Assembly (NCBI GenBank): GCA_019279435.1
Contig: JAAALK010000288.1
Location: forward strand, 56,161,624-56,225,623
Direction of reading: 5' to 3'
Source: Zizania palustris
Taxonomy: Eukaryota; Streptophyta; Magnoliopsida; Poales; Poaceae
Length of the DNA stretch: 64,000 nucleotides
Below are positions 20,071-32,100 of this stretch, piece by piece. Positions within the stretch are counted from its first letter, which is position 1. Each line of letters begins with the position of its first letter. A program made the position numbers and the translations under genes. The notes below the pieces were generated by a model, which saw only the letters and a program-made list of their open reading frames with translations, did no database searches and was not told the origin of the DNA.

Positions 20071-23000
20071 CTATCGACCGCTAGTCGAATACACTGATGA
20101 GACTACGGAAAGTAACGCTTCAGGTGCTCTGCGTAGCCAAGTATGCTTCAGCTCCTCGCCTTCCAAGGTGGCGAGCCGGTAAGAGCCCGGGCGTCCGGAC
20201 CTTGTTACAATGTATGGTCCTTCCCATTTGTTGCCCAAGTTTGGTGGGAGCGGCCACCCCGCGAAGGACGAGGTGCCCCGGGTGGAACTCATTGTGTTTG
20301 ACTTTGGGATCATACCATGCCTTTGTCTCCTTCTGATACTAGGAGAGGTTGGCAACGGCTCGGAGCCGCGTCTCTTCGGCCAGGTCGAGGGAGACGGTGC
20401 GCTCTTTATCGGCGTCGAGTGCTGTAACGCGTAGCGAACCGGCTCGGAGCTCCGTTGGGGTCATTGCTTTCGTCGCCGAACAGGAGGCGGAATGGGGTGA
20501 AGCCGGTAGCTCGGGATGTGGTGGTCCGGATGGACCACAAGATCTTCGGCAGCTCGTCGGGCCATGATCCTTTGGCTAAGCTAACGATGCGTTTGTTGAG
20601 TCCCGAGAGGATGTGCCCATTAGCTCGCTCCACAGCCCCATTAGACTGGGGACGCCGCACTGCGGCGAAGCAGAGCTGGACTCCCAATTCGTCGCAGAAT
20701 GCCCGGAAAGCCCCAGCATCGAACTGCGTTCCGTTGTCCAATGTGAGCTGCCTGGGCACTCCGAAACGCACACGATATTCTTCCAGAAGAATTTCTCGGA
20801 CGCTTCGGGATGTGATGGAAGTCAGTGGCTCAGCCTCGACCCACTTGGAGAAATATTCGACAGGCGACGACAGCAAAGCGCAGGTTGCCTTTCGCTCTAG
20901 GAAATGGTCCAATGAGGTCCATGCCCCATCGGGCCAACGGCCTACACAGGAGGGATGGGTAGCAGGCTGGCTGGGGGTCGGTGACTGCGCCGCCCCATCC
21001 ACTGGCAGCCTTGGCAAGTGCGGACGAGTTCTTCGGCGTCGGCAACGATAGTGGGCCAGTATACGCCCTAGCCAGAGAGCTTTGCCCGCGAGGGCCCGTG
21101 GTGCCAGGTGGCTCCCGCATAGCCCCTCATGGATTTCTCGGAGCATGGTCACTCCGTCCGAGTGAGAGATGCAATGGAGTAGCGGAGAACATACCCCCGA
21201 CTTGTATAGGATGTCGTTGATGACCTGGAAGGACCTTGCACTGGAGCTAGAGGTGAACTTGGTCTGGGCTAGGATGATCAGTCTTCGCTGCCCACGAGCG
21301 TGCGCAGGATGGGCTCCCGCCAATCGCCATCGACCGTACACTGGACTGGAGCTGGCCGGGGTGACGAAGGGGGCTCATCTGACGCGGAGGTGGACGCCTC
21401 GCTACGAGGAGGCACCGAAGGTTGGATGATCTCCTCGAAAAAAGCGCCCGGTGGCAAGGCTTGAGCTCCTGCCCCGGCTTTGGCGAGGGCATCAGCTTGG
21501 TCGTTTTCGCCTCACGGGATGTTTTGGACGGATATACCCTTGAAGGATGCTTCGAGCCTGCGGATGGCATCGAGGTAGGAGGCAAGGTCCGGGTGCTTAG
21601 CCTGGAAACTCTTGTCGATGTGCCCGGCGACTACTTGGGAATCGGTCTTGATGACCACGCGCGCTGCTCCTAGCGCGTGCGCCTTGCGGAGACCCAAGAG
21701 GACCCCTTCGTACTCGGTGATATTGTTGGTAGCCTTGAAGTTCAGTCGAGCGGAATACAAGGCCTACTGGCCGGAGGGGGAGACGATGACTGCTCCAGCT
21801 CCAGCCCCCGAAGCCTGGTAAGCACCGTCCGAATAGATAGTCCAGATTGTCCGCGCTTGTTTTCGGTGCCGGCGCGATCAGATGCCATCGTCCATTCCGT
21901 GACGAAGTCGGCGAGGATTTGGGACTTGATGGCGGTACGGGCGATGAAGGAAATTCCGAACGGGGCCAACTCCATCGCCCACTTGCCAATGCGGCCGGTG
22001 GCGTCCTTGTTCCGGAAAATGTCACCAAGCGGGTAGGCAGTCGGGATGATGGACATCATGGGCCAGGAAGTAGTGCCGAAGTTTCCTGGATGCCATGACG
22101 AGGGCGTAGGCCACTTTCTCGAGCTCGGAGTACCGAGCCTTGGCTCCAGCGAGGGCTTCGGAAACGAAGTAGACGGGGCGTTGTATCAACTTCCCATCGC
22201 GTGCTTCCTCTTGGACCAGAGCCGCACTTGCCGCGTTGCCGGAGGCGGCGAGGTAGACCAACAAGGGGCTGTCGGGCCGGGGTGTGGCAAGGGCCACGAG
22301 GCCGGAGAGATACTCTTTGATTTGTTCGAAACAGTCCTGACATTCGGGGGTCCACGCGAAATGCTTTGAACCCCGAAGTGCCTTGAAGATGGGCAAGCTT
22401 CGTTCTGCTGATCTTTGTAAAAATCGTCCGAGGGCTGCCAACCGCCCGGCTAGCTTCTGTGCTTGCTTCAAGTTCTGGGGGGGACATGTTCTGCAATGTA
22501 TTAACTTGCGTTGGGCTAGCTTCAATGCCTCGGCTGGAGACCAGATACCCAAGACAGCTTCCCTGCGCGCGCTCCGAAGACACACTTTTCTGGATTGAGC
22601 CGGATTCCACACCGCCAGAGGCTGTCGAAGGTCTCGGCTATGTCCGAGTCGTGATGGCTCTTGGTGGTACTTTTGATGACAATGTCATCCATGTATGCTT
22701 CCACATTATGCCCCAGCTGATGACCCAAGGCTTTGGAGATCAGTCTTGAAAAGGTGGCCCCCGCATTGCGGAGGCCGAAGGGCATCCGGAGGTAGCAGAA
22801 TACTCCAGCGGGGTGACAAAACTTGTTTTGACTTGGTCTTCGGGCTTTAACCAGATATGGTGATAGCCGGAATAAGCGTCGAGGAAACTGAGGAGCTCTG
22901 CTCCGGCTGTGGAATCAACTAGTTGGTCAATGCGAGGCAAGGGGTAGGGGTCACGGGGGCAAGCTTTATTCAGAGAAGTAAAGTCGATACACATGCGCCA

Positions 23001-23309
23001 TTTTCCAGATGTTTTGTTCTGGACAAACACTGGGTTAGACAACCAGTCGGTATGACTCACTTCCCGGATGACCTCTGCTCGAAGCAGCTTCTCTGTCTCA
23101 GCCTTGGCGAGCTCGGCCCGTTCGGTGGAAAGCTTCTGGAGCCCCTGGCGGACCGACCGCGCCTTCGAGTCGATGGCCAGTGAGTGCTCGATGATCGAGC
23201 GGTCGACGCCGGTAATGTCTTCGTCGGACCATGCGAAGATGTCGAGGTTGCCGCGGATGATGCCCTCGAGCTGCGCCGACACCTCCGGCTCCAGACCCCC
23301 TCCGAACTT
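20071..23309 (-). pseudogene. pol: Pol of element I: RT, two RNase H domains, integrase
   Basis: Read on the minus strand from the gap: RT with WRMCIDFTSLNKACPRDPYP, FLDAYSGYHHIW (catalytic Asp intact), MPFGLRNAGATFSRL and EAYMDDIVIK. Then RNase H (FAWTPECQDCF, YFVSEALAGAKARYSELEK), then a second RNase H (LYSARLNFKATNNITEYEG, IKTDSQVVAGH), the dual arrangement diagnostic of the Tat lineage. Integrase follows with HEGLCGSHL, VEYFSKWVEAEPLT, LDNGTQFDAGAF and RRPQSNGAVERANG, so the DDE residues around the last two motifs are visible. Frameshifts near 22790, 22550, 22040, 21760 and 20950, among others, make it a relic. Gag and protease would lie in the gap. Confidence 0.88.
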
Positions 23310-24309
23310 NNNNNNNNNNNNNNNNNNNNNNNNNNNNNNNNNNNNNNNNNNNNNNNNNNNNNNNNNNNNNNNNNNNNNNNNNNNNNNNNNNNNNNNNNNN
23401 NNNNNNNNNNNNNNNNNNNNNNNNNNNNNNNNNNNNNNNNNNNNNNNNNNNNNNNNNNNNNNNNNNNNNNNNNNNNNNNNNNNNNNNNNNNNNNNNNNNN
23501 NNNNNNNNNNNNNNNNNNNNNNNNNNNNNNNNNNNNNNNNNNNNNNNNNNNNNNNNNNNNNNNNNNNNNNNNNNNNNNNNNNNNNNNNNNNNNNNNNNNN
23601 NNNNNNNNNNNNNNNNNNNNNNNNNNNNNNNNNNNNNNNNNNNNNNNNNNNNNNNNNNNNNNNNNNNNNNNNNNNNNNNNNNNNNNNNNNNNNNNNNNNN
23701 NNNNNNNNNNNNNNNNNNNNNNNNNNNNNNNNNNNNNNNNNNNNNNNNNNNNNNNNNNNNNNNNNNNNNNNNNNNNNNNNNNNNNNNNNNNNNNNNNNNN
23801 NNNNNNNNNNNNNNNNNNNNNNNNNNNNNNNNNNNNNNNNNNNNNNNNNNNNNNNNNNNNNNNNNNNNNNNNNNNNNNNNNNNNNNNNNNNNNNNNNNNN
23901 NNNNNNNNNNNNNNNNNNNNNNNNNNNNNNNNNNNNNNNNNNNNNNNNNNNNNNNNNNNNNNNNNNNNNNNNNNNNNNNNNNNNNNNNNNNNNNNNNNNN
24001 NNNNNNNNNNNNNNNNNNNNNNNNNNNNNNNNNNNNNNNNNNNNNNNNNNNNNNNNNNNNNNNNNNNNNNNNNNNNNNNNNNNNNNNNNNNNNNNNNNNN
24101 NNNNNNNNNNNNNNNNNNNNNNNNNNNNNNNNNNNNNNNNNNNNNNNNNNNNNNNNNNNNNNNNNNNNNNNNNNNNNNNNNNNNNNNNNNNNNNNNNNNN
24201 NNNNNNNNNNNNNNNNNNNNNNNNNNNNNNNNNNNNNNNNNNNNNNNNNNNNNNNNNNNNNNNNNNNNNNNNNNNNNNNNNNNNNNNNNNNNNNNNNNNN
24301 NNNNNNNNN
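23310..24309. other. Scaffold gap of exactly 1000 N
   Basis: A run of exactly 1000 N, the conventional placeholder for a gap of unknown size. Element I is cut on its left, and the inverted arm starts immediately on its right. No sequence can be inferred. Confidence 0.99.
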
Positions 24310-24396
24310 GACGGATTGCTTCCACCACACACCCACCACCCCACCTAGTTGCTTTCCATAAGGATTATTCTTTGTTGTTTTGTTTTTTTCATTAAC

Positions 24397-25197
24397 ATGG
24401 CAGATAACAACGGTACCCCTCCATATGATTTTAATGAATGTGTCTCACGACGTGCTCTACTAGAGTCTCAGCGGTAGACCCAACACTCCATCGAACGTCT
24501 CGCGTGTACTGTGGCTGACCTAGTGGACTGGAAGACTGCCCTGGAGACACGATTGCCTGCTGCACAAGCTGACGACGACCATGTTGAGGAGGAAGACGAC
24601 CATGTTGAGGATGAAGACGACCTATCCTATGCTGGGAACAATGGCACTGACCCTGACGAGGCTGCACGTCATCGCTTTAGTTCAATCGTCAAGGTATCGG
24701 CGGCCACCGCAACCGCCATCCACGAGGTAACAATGACAACCGCAGGAACAATGATCCCTACTCTAAGGTAAAATTTTCAGTACCTCATTTACTGGCACCT
24801 ATGATCCAGATGCATATTTAGATTGGGAGATGTCAGTCGAACAAAAATGTAATGCTCACATGGTTCCTGCTATCCACCGCGTGCGCTTAGCTACTAGTGA
24901 CTTAACTGGATATGCTCTTCTTTGGTGGACTGAAATAGTTCAGGTTGGCAATGAACCACAAAATTGGGGTATGTTAAAATGGCAAATGTGTGGTAGATGT
25001 GTTCCTCCTTCATATAAACGTGATTTGAGAAAAAAATTGCAGCGCCTAAACCAAGGAAATAAATCGGTAGAGGAGTATTATCAGGAGTTGCAAATAGGTT
25101 GCATGCGTGCTGAAATTGAGGAGGACAACGAGGATAAATGGCTTGATGTTATATGGCCGATGAATGGCTTGTGCCACATCCTTGGCGCCGGATCCTA
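24397..25197 (+). pseudogene. gag: Gag of element H, inverted copy
   Basis: Same gag as 7578-8330: MADNNGTPP start, stop after ESQR, acidic stretch, then DWEMSVEQKC, YALLWWTEI and YYQELQIGC. Trp in CGRWVPP is Cys here. Beyond EEDNEDK the frame crosses the H/J junction and ends at 25197 in a short non-homologous tail. Confidence 0.82.
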
Positions 25198-26878
25198 GGC
25201 AGTCATCCATTGATGGTAGATGCATCCCTTCGTTCTAACAAAGCCTAAAGAACTCACAATTCTAATGAGGATTGAAACGTGAGTAGTTGTGGTTGTCTTC
25301 GTCGTCCATTCTCTCCTTTGACTTGCTTTGATATTTCCTAATGATATCCGAGGAAGCGACATTGCCGCCAGCTTGCCTGCTTTTCCTTGTGTGTCGATCG
25401 TCACCGTGGTACACGTGCACCATGTTGACTAGGAATGGATGTCCATCAATATTCATCAGCTTCTTTCCATCATCGAACTTGATTCGGCCTTGCTCCACGG
25501 CCGATTGGATTCGCTGCCCTAACACAATGCACTCATTAGTATGATGTGATGGGGAATTGTGCCACTTGTAGTATTTTGTCTTCTTCAGTTCATCGGCAGG
25601 AGGTATCACGTGGCCCAAGTGACACGTGAATCTGCTTCTCATTGAGCAACAAATCGAATATTTTATTGGCCTTGTTGATGTCGAAGTCATACTTTTCCTC
25701 TTTATCGTCGGTTTCACCCAAGGGAATGCAACTTGCTTCTTGTTTCTAGATAATTCGGCCATACCGACTTCTGCATCTAAGCCACTGGTTTTGTCGGAGT
25801 CCGAATGGTACACTTGTGTATATGCCACCTTCTTCTAATACCTGTCTCTTTTGGCTTCTTGGAATCGACTCTCATGTGCCAATACCCTTTGCAGCAGTTG
25901 GGAGAGGATCCCATACTCATGTGATGAAAATCTCTCCTTAATTGGGTTCTGGAGTCCCTGAAATGCCAACTCCACCAACTAGGTATCACTGAGGCTCAGA
26001 CAATAGCATTTGCTCTGTATGTCTCAGAACCTCTGGATATAATATTGCACCGACTCGTCCATTCTTTGATTTATAGTCATCAAGTCAGTGAGTTTCATTT
26101 CTTGAATGTTGGCAAAGAAATACAGGTGAAACTTCTTCTCCAGATCCGCCCATCCTATGATGGAATCCGCCGACAGTAAAGCAAACCACTCGAAGGCTGA
26201 TCTTGATAGTGAGAGCGGGAAAAACCGTACCCTCAGCGTTCATCAGCCGATGTCTCCCCACATTGGGCGATGAAATGACTGATGTGCTCGATCGTGGAGA
26301 CCGAGCTAAGTCTTGTCCTGAGAACTTGGTGAAGTCGGGTATCTTGTATCGGTCGGGTAGCGGTACTCAGTTGAACCATTCTGGGTACGGCCACCGATAA
26401 ATGTACATATGTTCTTTGGGCTTCAGCCCAAATTGATCTTTGATAACATCCATGATCCGATTCACCCAGTCATCTTCGTGTTGTCCCGGTGTTGGGTACC
26501 GTTAAGGCATTGGGGCTTGCTGATATTGTTCTGGTCGAGCAACGTTGTATCTATATTGCCCCTCATCACCATAAGATTGCGCTCCAAAGTTCACGGTCCA
26601 ATGGTACCCCTAAGGGATACCATTAGGTCCCCCCTAGGAGGCAAACATCTAGCAGCATGTTCCTTGCGACACCATATGTGACTTGTGGGGGCTCCTGTCC
26701 CATCAGCCTGGGGCCGGCCACTGAGAACGGTGTCGATGCACCTCTTTCAAGGTTATACGGCAAACTCGATGGCAAGACCCGAGCGAGGGCCGATGGTTGG
26801 GTCGCCCTATTTCCTTCATGGCCGACCAAGAAGGTCGGCTGCTATAGCCTCATCGGCCCTTATGGCTGTGGAGCCGAT
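25198..26878 (-). pseudogene. gag: Gypsy gag relic J, uninterrupted copy
   Basis: The same relic as 377-1204 plus 6668-7577 but without element G, so it can be read across the site: WADLEKKFHLYF, then MDESVQDYIQRF, VIPPADELKKTKYYKWHN, SHHTNECIV and NIDGHPFLVNMVHV. Many frameshifts and stops. The copia E insertion at 26879 removes the N-terminus. The Cys of the HNSPSH Cys/His motif is Trp in this copy, which is also seen in many relatives of this gag (CKWHN). Confidence 0.78.
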
Positions 26879-28632
26879 TGAGGAGCCATGCTGAAGAGCG
26901 TGGGCCTCATGGCTCCAGATGTGATGAGTCATTGTCAACGAAAGTCAAAGAGGACTAAAAAGAGAGAGAAGATCTGTTGCGTCTGGGTCGCGTGTGACTC
27001 AGGTACACGGGCAGCGAGCGACTGTCGGGCAGATGGGCCGCGAAGTCGGGCTGACCCAATCCGGGTACATGGGCCAGGAGCAGCAGAAGACCCACTGGGC
27101 TGTTGACCAGGATTGACTCAGGTACATGGGGGTGAGTGATTGCTGGGCTGAGAGAGCTGCGGAGTCAGGCCGGCCCAATCCGGGTACCTGGTGCAAAGTC
27201 GGTGGAGAATTTGTCAATTTCGGCGCAAAACTCACGACCGCTGATCTTGTATCGGACTGTCCAGAAGAGAAGCCGTAGTCGCTACGAAAGCTTAGCCTCC
27301 GGAAAAGTCATCTATAAATAGGAGTTTACTACTTTGTCCCTAGGCCCACAGTCAGTCAGTCGAGTCTGTAAAAATATCTTAAGGGAAGTTTAGTATTTTC
27401 CTTTTATTTCAGCATTTGTAAAAAACCCTTAGGGGCTGGTGGAATATTGCTAGATATTGGGCAGCCTATAAATAGGTCCCCAATCCCTAGGGTTAGGTCA
27501 CCCTTCTAGAATTCACTTTTTAATCCATTGGGTCATTTTTATTCCCTGCGTTCTCTCTCCTGTTTGTGCGCCGCCAGGTTCTTGCTCAGTTTTATCCCTA
27601 CATTCCCGCTGTTCTTCATGATGTTCTGAGATTCTATTCTCTGTTCATGCTGTGGGGTGTGCAGTGATTTGTGTGTGAATCTGAAGCTTCGTTTTGGGCT
27701 CCTGTTGTTTATACCTGAGTTCACATGCTTCTATGTTGCTTCTGTTCTTCACGTGAGGAGTACTAGTTCTTGCTTGTAGCAAGTAGTACCTACTCCCTGT
27801 AACAACAGTACACTAGCACTCTAGCTTTGATTTTTCTGTGTAGCTTTTTGATCGAGTAGACAGGACCAAGTCCCTTCTCTGGCTGTTTCTGGTGAAGCCC
27901 CCCTCTCTGTTCGAAGTCCCTCAGCTCCATGAGGAAGGCTTCGATCTGACATCTTCGAGGGCTTTGCTAGAACTTCAACTTCATTTTTGTACTGTGAATC
28001 TAGCTTCGAAGTATGTTTTGTGCTTAGTGTCTGTTAGCTTCGCATACTTCGACAGTCTTTGCGAAGGTGAACTCCGACTCGAGCTTTTCGAAGTCAATAC
28101 TTCGGCAGGCTTCAGAGTTAGCTTCGAAGCTTGTCTCTCTGATAGACTTTGCTCGAGGTGTGGTCTCTGAGGTTCTTCTGCTGCTGTCTTTTCGAAGGTC
28201 TCAATTTGTGAGTTTGAAGTTTGTCATTCGAAGTTAGCCCTCGGGTCGAAGGTTTTCACTTCGTTTATCATACCTCGACCAAGCTAGCTTCGAAGGTAGA
28301 GTGTAGGCTTCGATTTTGTGTTGCTGCTGTGTTTGGCTTTGCTTATCTTTCGAAGGTTGATTTTCTGTGAATCTTGTTCGAAGCTTTTCTATTCGAAGTT
28401 TAGGCTTCAAAGTACACTATTCGAAGCAAGCTTCGATACTGTCATACTTTGCTTTGAAGCATACTTCGCACTTTGACACACTTGAGCTAGACTAGTCTCC
28501 ACAAACCTTTAGCTCTTCCGCGACAGCCTTCGCTAGACTTCGACAAGGAACTCCAAAGCAGACTTCGACACTGCGAAGCAGGCTTCGACACTATGAAGCA
28601 GGCTTCGACACTGCCAAGTTTCGAACAGGAGA
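26879..28632 (+). repeat. 5' LTR of copia E, first 1754 bp
   Basis: TGAGGAGCCATGCTG start. The GC-rich duplicated unit lies at about 26990-27200 and the palindrome GGACTGTCC at about 27258-27266. A TATA box (CTATAAATAGG) lies at 27476-27486. From about 27890 to 28630 it is dense in TTCGAAG and close variants. The LTR is interrupted after ggaga (28628-28632) by element C and resumes at 40039. Confidence 0.88.
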
Positions 28633-29127
28633 TGTTGGGGGAAAATATCTCATCTTCGGGGTTATTGCCGAAGCAGCATAAAGGCAGACAACGGGTTTGA
28701 AGGTTCCCAGAAGATCGTCTTCGAAGGTACCTGGAACCAAGTTTGAAGTACGAAGATAGGCATTGGTTCGGAGTACATCTTCGAATCAAGGCTTTTCAAG
28801 ATCTTTTCTGCCAGCTAAGATGGAAGACTTATCTTCTTTCTCATTAGATTTGTCTTTTACCATTTTAGCCCTATTAAGGGAACCGAATAGTTTCCACTAT
28901 GTCGGTTGTAATAGAGGGGTAAATAGGTCTTTTCCTTAATGTTTGGGCCTATAAATACCCTCCATTTCACCCTGTAATAGGGACCGAATACAAGTTATTC
29001 AATACACACTTTCGAACTATTCTAAGTTATTATCCTTTCGGAGGCTTAGAACAGTTTGCTTCGCAAACATTTCGTTTGTTAGTTTTTCTTCTACAGAAAC
29101 CTGTTAGCGTAATCTTTTACGCCAACA
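28633..29127 (+). repeat. 5' LTR of element C
   Basis: 495 bp, TGTTGGGGGAAAATATC ... TTTTACGCCAACA. TATA box CTATAAATA at 28949-28957. The first eight and last eight bases form the short inverted repeat TGTTGG/CCAACA. Confidence 0.93.
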
Positions 29128-29129
29128 GT

Positions 29130-29150
29130 TGGCGCCGTCCGTGGGGAACC
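29130..29150 (+). promoter_or_regulatory. Primer binding site of element C
   Basis: TGGCGCCGTCCGTGGGGAAC begins two bases after the LTR. The first nine bases match the 3' end of tRNA-Asp as used by other Tat and Athila elements; the remainder matches less well. Confidence 0.75.
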
Positions 29151-29189
29151 TAGTCCGAAAAACTTCGTTCTCTACCAACCTTTTACATC

Positions 29190-32100
29190 ATGCCTCCTAA
29201 GCGGAGCGCACCCCGCAATCCCACTCGGAGGTCCTCTCGGATCTCCGGAGAGATACCCTTCGACACAGTCGAAGTCGGAGGGTCTTCGGCTTTCCCTCCA
29301 CAAACTCCGGATGGGGCTTCTATCCCTCGAGCATACGAAGCTTCTCCTCCAACCCCTTCCATACTCCGACAGCCCGGAGTCCCTTCTCCACCCTCCATCC
29401 CGATTCGAACTGATCCTATCAGTTCTCAAGACCCGGAAGATCCTTCTGGAGGAAATGGAAATAATCTTGGAGATATGGCCACTCAAATGGCCAACCTTCA
29501 AGCTGAGGTAGCAAGGTGGCGACAAGAAGCTGCGAACAGGCTTCGCTCTCAAGCCATCCCAACTATCCCAGAAGTGCCTGAAGACGATGATCTTGATTAT
29601 CCCGAAGCCCCGGAGAACGCCTCTTACGACAATGAATCTCCGTTGCATCCTGAGCTGCAGAAGGTTCGCTTTGATCCAAAGTTTAAAACTTCGAAGCTCT
29701 GTAAGTATGCCGGAGATGAAGATCCCGGAGAGTTCGTTCGTTCTTATGCCCTAGCGATTGAGGCTAGCGGAGGTGTTCGAGACACCATGGCGAAGTGCTT
29801 CCCTTTAGCTCTTCAAGGAGTGGCATTGAGATGGTTCTGGTCTTTGAAGCCAGGATCAATCAATTCATGGTCGCAGCTGAAGAGGAAGTTTATAAGTAAC
29901 TTTCAGGGCACCTTCGTGCCTCCTATGTCAACAGGAAGCCTTTTCCAGGTGAAACAGCTCCCCGGAGAAACATTGAGGCAGTATTTTAAGCGCTTCGCTC
30001 ATACGAAGTCGCAAATTCGAGGGCTGTCCACATCTTCAGTGGTTGATGCTGCTCGGGAAGGTGTCAGTCATCAAGGCCTTCTGGATAAGTTGCACCGGAA
30101 AAGCATCTCCTCGGTTTCTCAATTGATGTCATACTTCGAGGAGTATGCGAGGTCAGAAGAGGGTTGGCTTCGGAGGACTGCTGCTACTTCGTCCATATTG
30201 CAAGAAGTCAAAGTAGAAGTGAAAACTTCGGCACAGCCGCAAGAACCAGTCTTCGAAGTGCAACATGATCGGAGAAGAGGGCAAAAGCACCCTCGTTCTG
30301 AAGTTATGAATATTGCACCCCCACAGAAGTTTACACCAAGAGCTCCACAGTCTACGGGGAACAAGGCCAGCGGCTAGAGGCCGCCAGGGAAAACGGCTGG
30401 CAAGGGCCAGACCCTTTTCTGCTGCATTCATGGAGAGAATCGAAGCCATGCAACTGACACTTGCAAGGCTATCCTTACCCTAAGGGGAGAGTACTTGGAG
30501 AGAACTTCGGGTCGAGGCAGTACCGACCGAAGTCCAGCAGCAGCGCGCCCAGAGCCGGTCCAGGCTGTGGCGCGGATAGAAAATTTTGATGCTGCAAGGC
30601 ACCCTCCGGTGGCCAATGTTATGCCACCTCCGAAGCAAGAGGAAGGGCAAGATAGAGGAAAAAGAGTAGTTCTCACTATCTCCGGAGGAGGTACCCTCGG
30701 AAGCATGTCCAAGAGACAGCGAAGAGAGTACGTTCGGGAAGTAGGTCATATTGGAACTTCGTCATCTGCAGCTGCAATGCCGGAGTGGTCTCATGTTCCG
30801 ATATCTTTCTCTGCGGAGGATGCAGCTGGTATTAAGTTCCCGCACGCAGATCCATTGGTTATCACTGCTGATATTGCAGGGACTGAAGTCCGAAGGGTGC
30901 TAATTGACGGAGGTAGTTCGGCAGATATCATTTTTGTGCAAGCCTTCGATCCGTTATGCATTTCCAGGAAGCATCTCCTTCCAGCGGCTCGTCCTCTGCA
31001 AGGCTTCGCAGGACCTCCGCTTGATGCACTTGGCCAGATAGGCCTGGAAGTTACCTTCGGAGAAGGTTTATTAGCCCGGACTGAAGAAGTTATCTTTGAT
31101 GTGATAGATGCCCCGTATGCTTATAATGTCATCTTCGGACGGGGCATGTTGAACCAGTTCGGAGCTGTGGCGCATCACAATTACTTGTGCATGAAGATGC
31201 CCACACAAGCAGGAGTCCTTACAATCTTCGGAGATCAAGCCATTGCTCGGAGGGCGGAATATGGTCATGGTCCCCCTCTTGATCCGAGGCAAGTAAATAG
31301 TGTGCAGGATAATGAAGAAATTTTTTCAGCCTCCTCCGAAGCTTCGAAGAAGTCTTTTCCGAGACCAAGTCTCGAAGGAGAGATTGCAACGAAGGTCATT
31401 GTTAAAGATGGTAAAGAGTACACTTTTCAATTTGGTAAAGATTTACCTCCTGAAGTTGCAACCTCCTTGGAAAAGGTAGTGGAAGAAAATTTGGATGTCT
31501 TCGCTTGGTATGACGAAGATATCACTGGAGTCGATCGGGATATCATTGAACACAGTTTACTTGTAAACCCGAAGGCCCGGCCTGTTCGACAAGGACTCCG
31601 GAAGATGTCCGCAGAGAGAGCTGCTCTAGCTAAGGACGAAGTTGAAAAACTGTTGAAGGATGGGATTATCATAGAAGTGGCTCACACAGAATGGTTAGCC
31701 AACCCAGTCTTCATCAGAAAGAAGTCTTCCGGAAAGTGGCGCATGTGCATTGATTTCACATCCTTGAATAAAGCATGCCCACGTGACCCCTACCCCATGC
31801 CCCGAATTGATCAACTAGTTGACTCCACCGCAGGTTCGGAGTTACTAAGCTTCCTCTACGCGTATTCTGGTTATCATCAAATATGGTTGAAGCACGAAGA
31901 TGAAATCAAGACAAGCTTCGTAACTCCTTCGGGAGTCTTCTGCTATGTAAGAATGCCCTTCGGCCTAAGAAACGCCGGGGCTACTTTTTCAAGATTAGTT
32001 GCTAAGGCTCTAGGTCATCAACTAGGTCGCAATGTGGAGGCCTATATGGATGATATTGTAATAAAGAGTGCTTTAAAGCACCAACATAGCCTAGACTTAG

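Larger units (their letters stand above)
13835..23309 (-). mobile_element. Gypsy/Tat element I, GC-rich, truncated by the gap
   Basis: On the minus strand, inserted in gag of copia A (left flank gtatc, 13830-13834). From 3' to 5' it shows the 3' LTR (13835-14526), an antisense gene on the plus strand (15113-18862), a 36-bp tandem array (about 19150-19975) and pol in reverse order: integrase, second RNase H, RNase H and RT (20071-23309). It runs into the N gap before protease and gag. It is much more GC-rich than its surroundings and than Tat elements C and D, and represents a different Tat family with the same layout. Confidence 0.88.
24310..27255. repeat. Right arm of the large inverted duplication
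   Basis: Reverse complement of the left arm without the G insertion. It holds the leader and gag of element H (plus strand here), relic J (minus strand) and the first 377 bp of the Sirevirus LTR. It preserves the empty site for element G: around 26050 a single gactc stands where the left arm has two copies of gagtc flanking G. Confidence 0.88.

Noticed and set aside
23057..24395. Apparent 400-530 residue frames across 23310-24309
   Set aside because: They consist mostly of N; only the RT part on the minus strand up to 23309 is real coding sequence.
27539..28789. Host gene in 27.5-28.8 kb
   Set aside because: The whole stretch is matched by the 3' LTR at 58100-59200, so it is LTR sequence.
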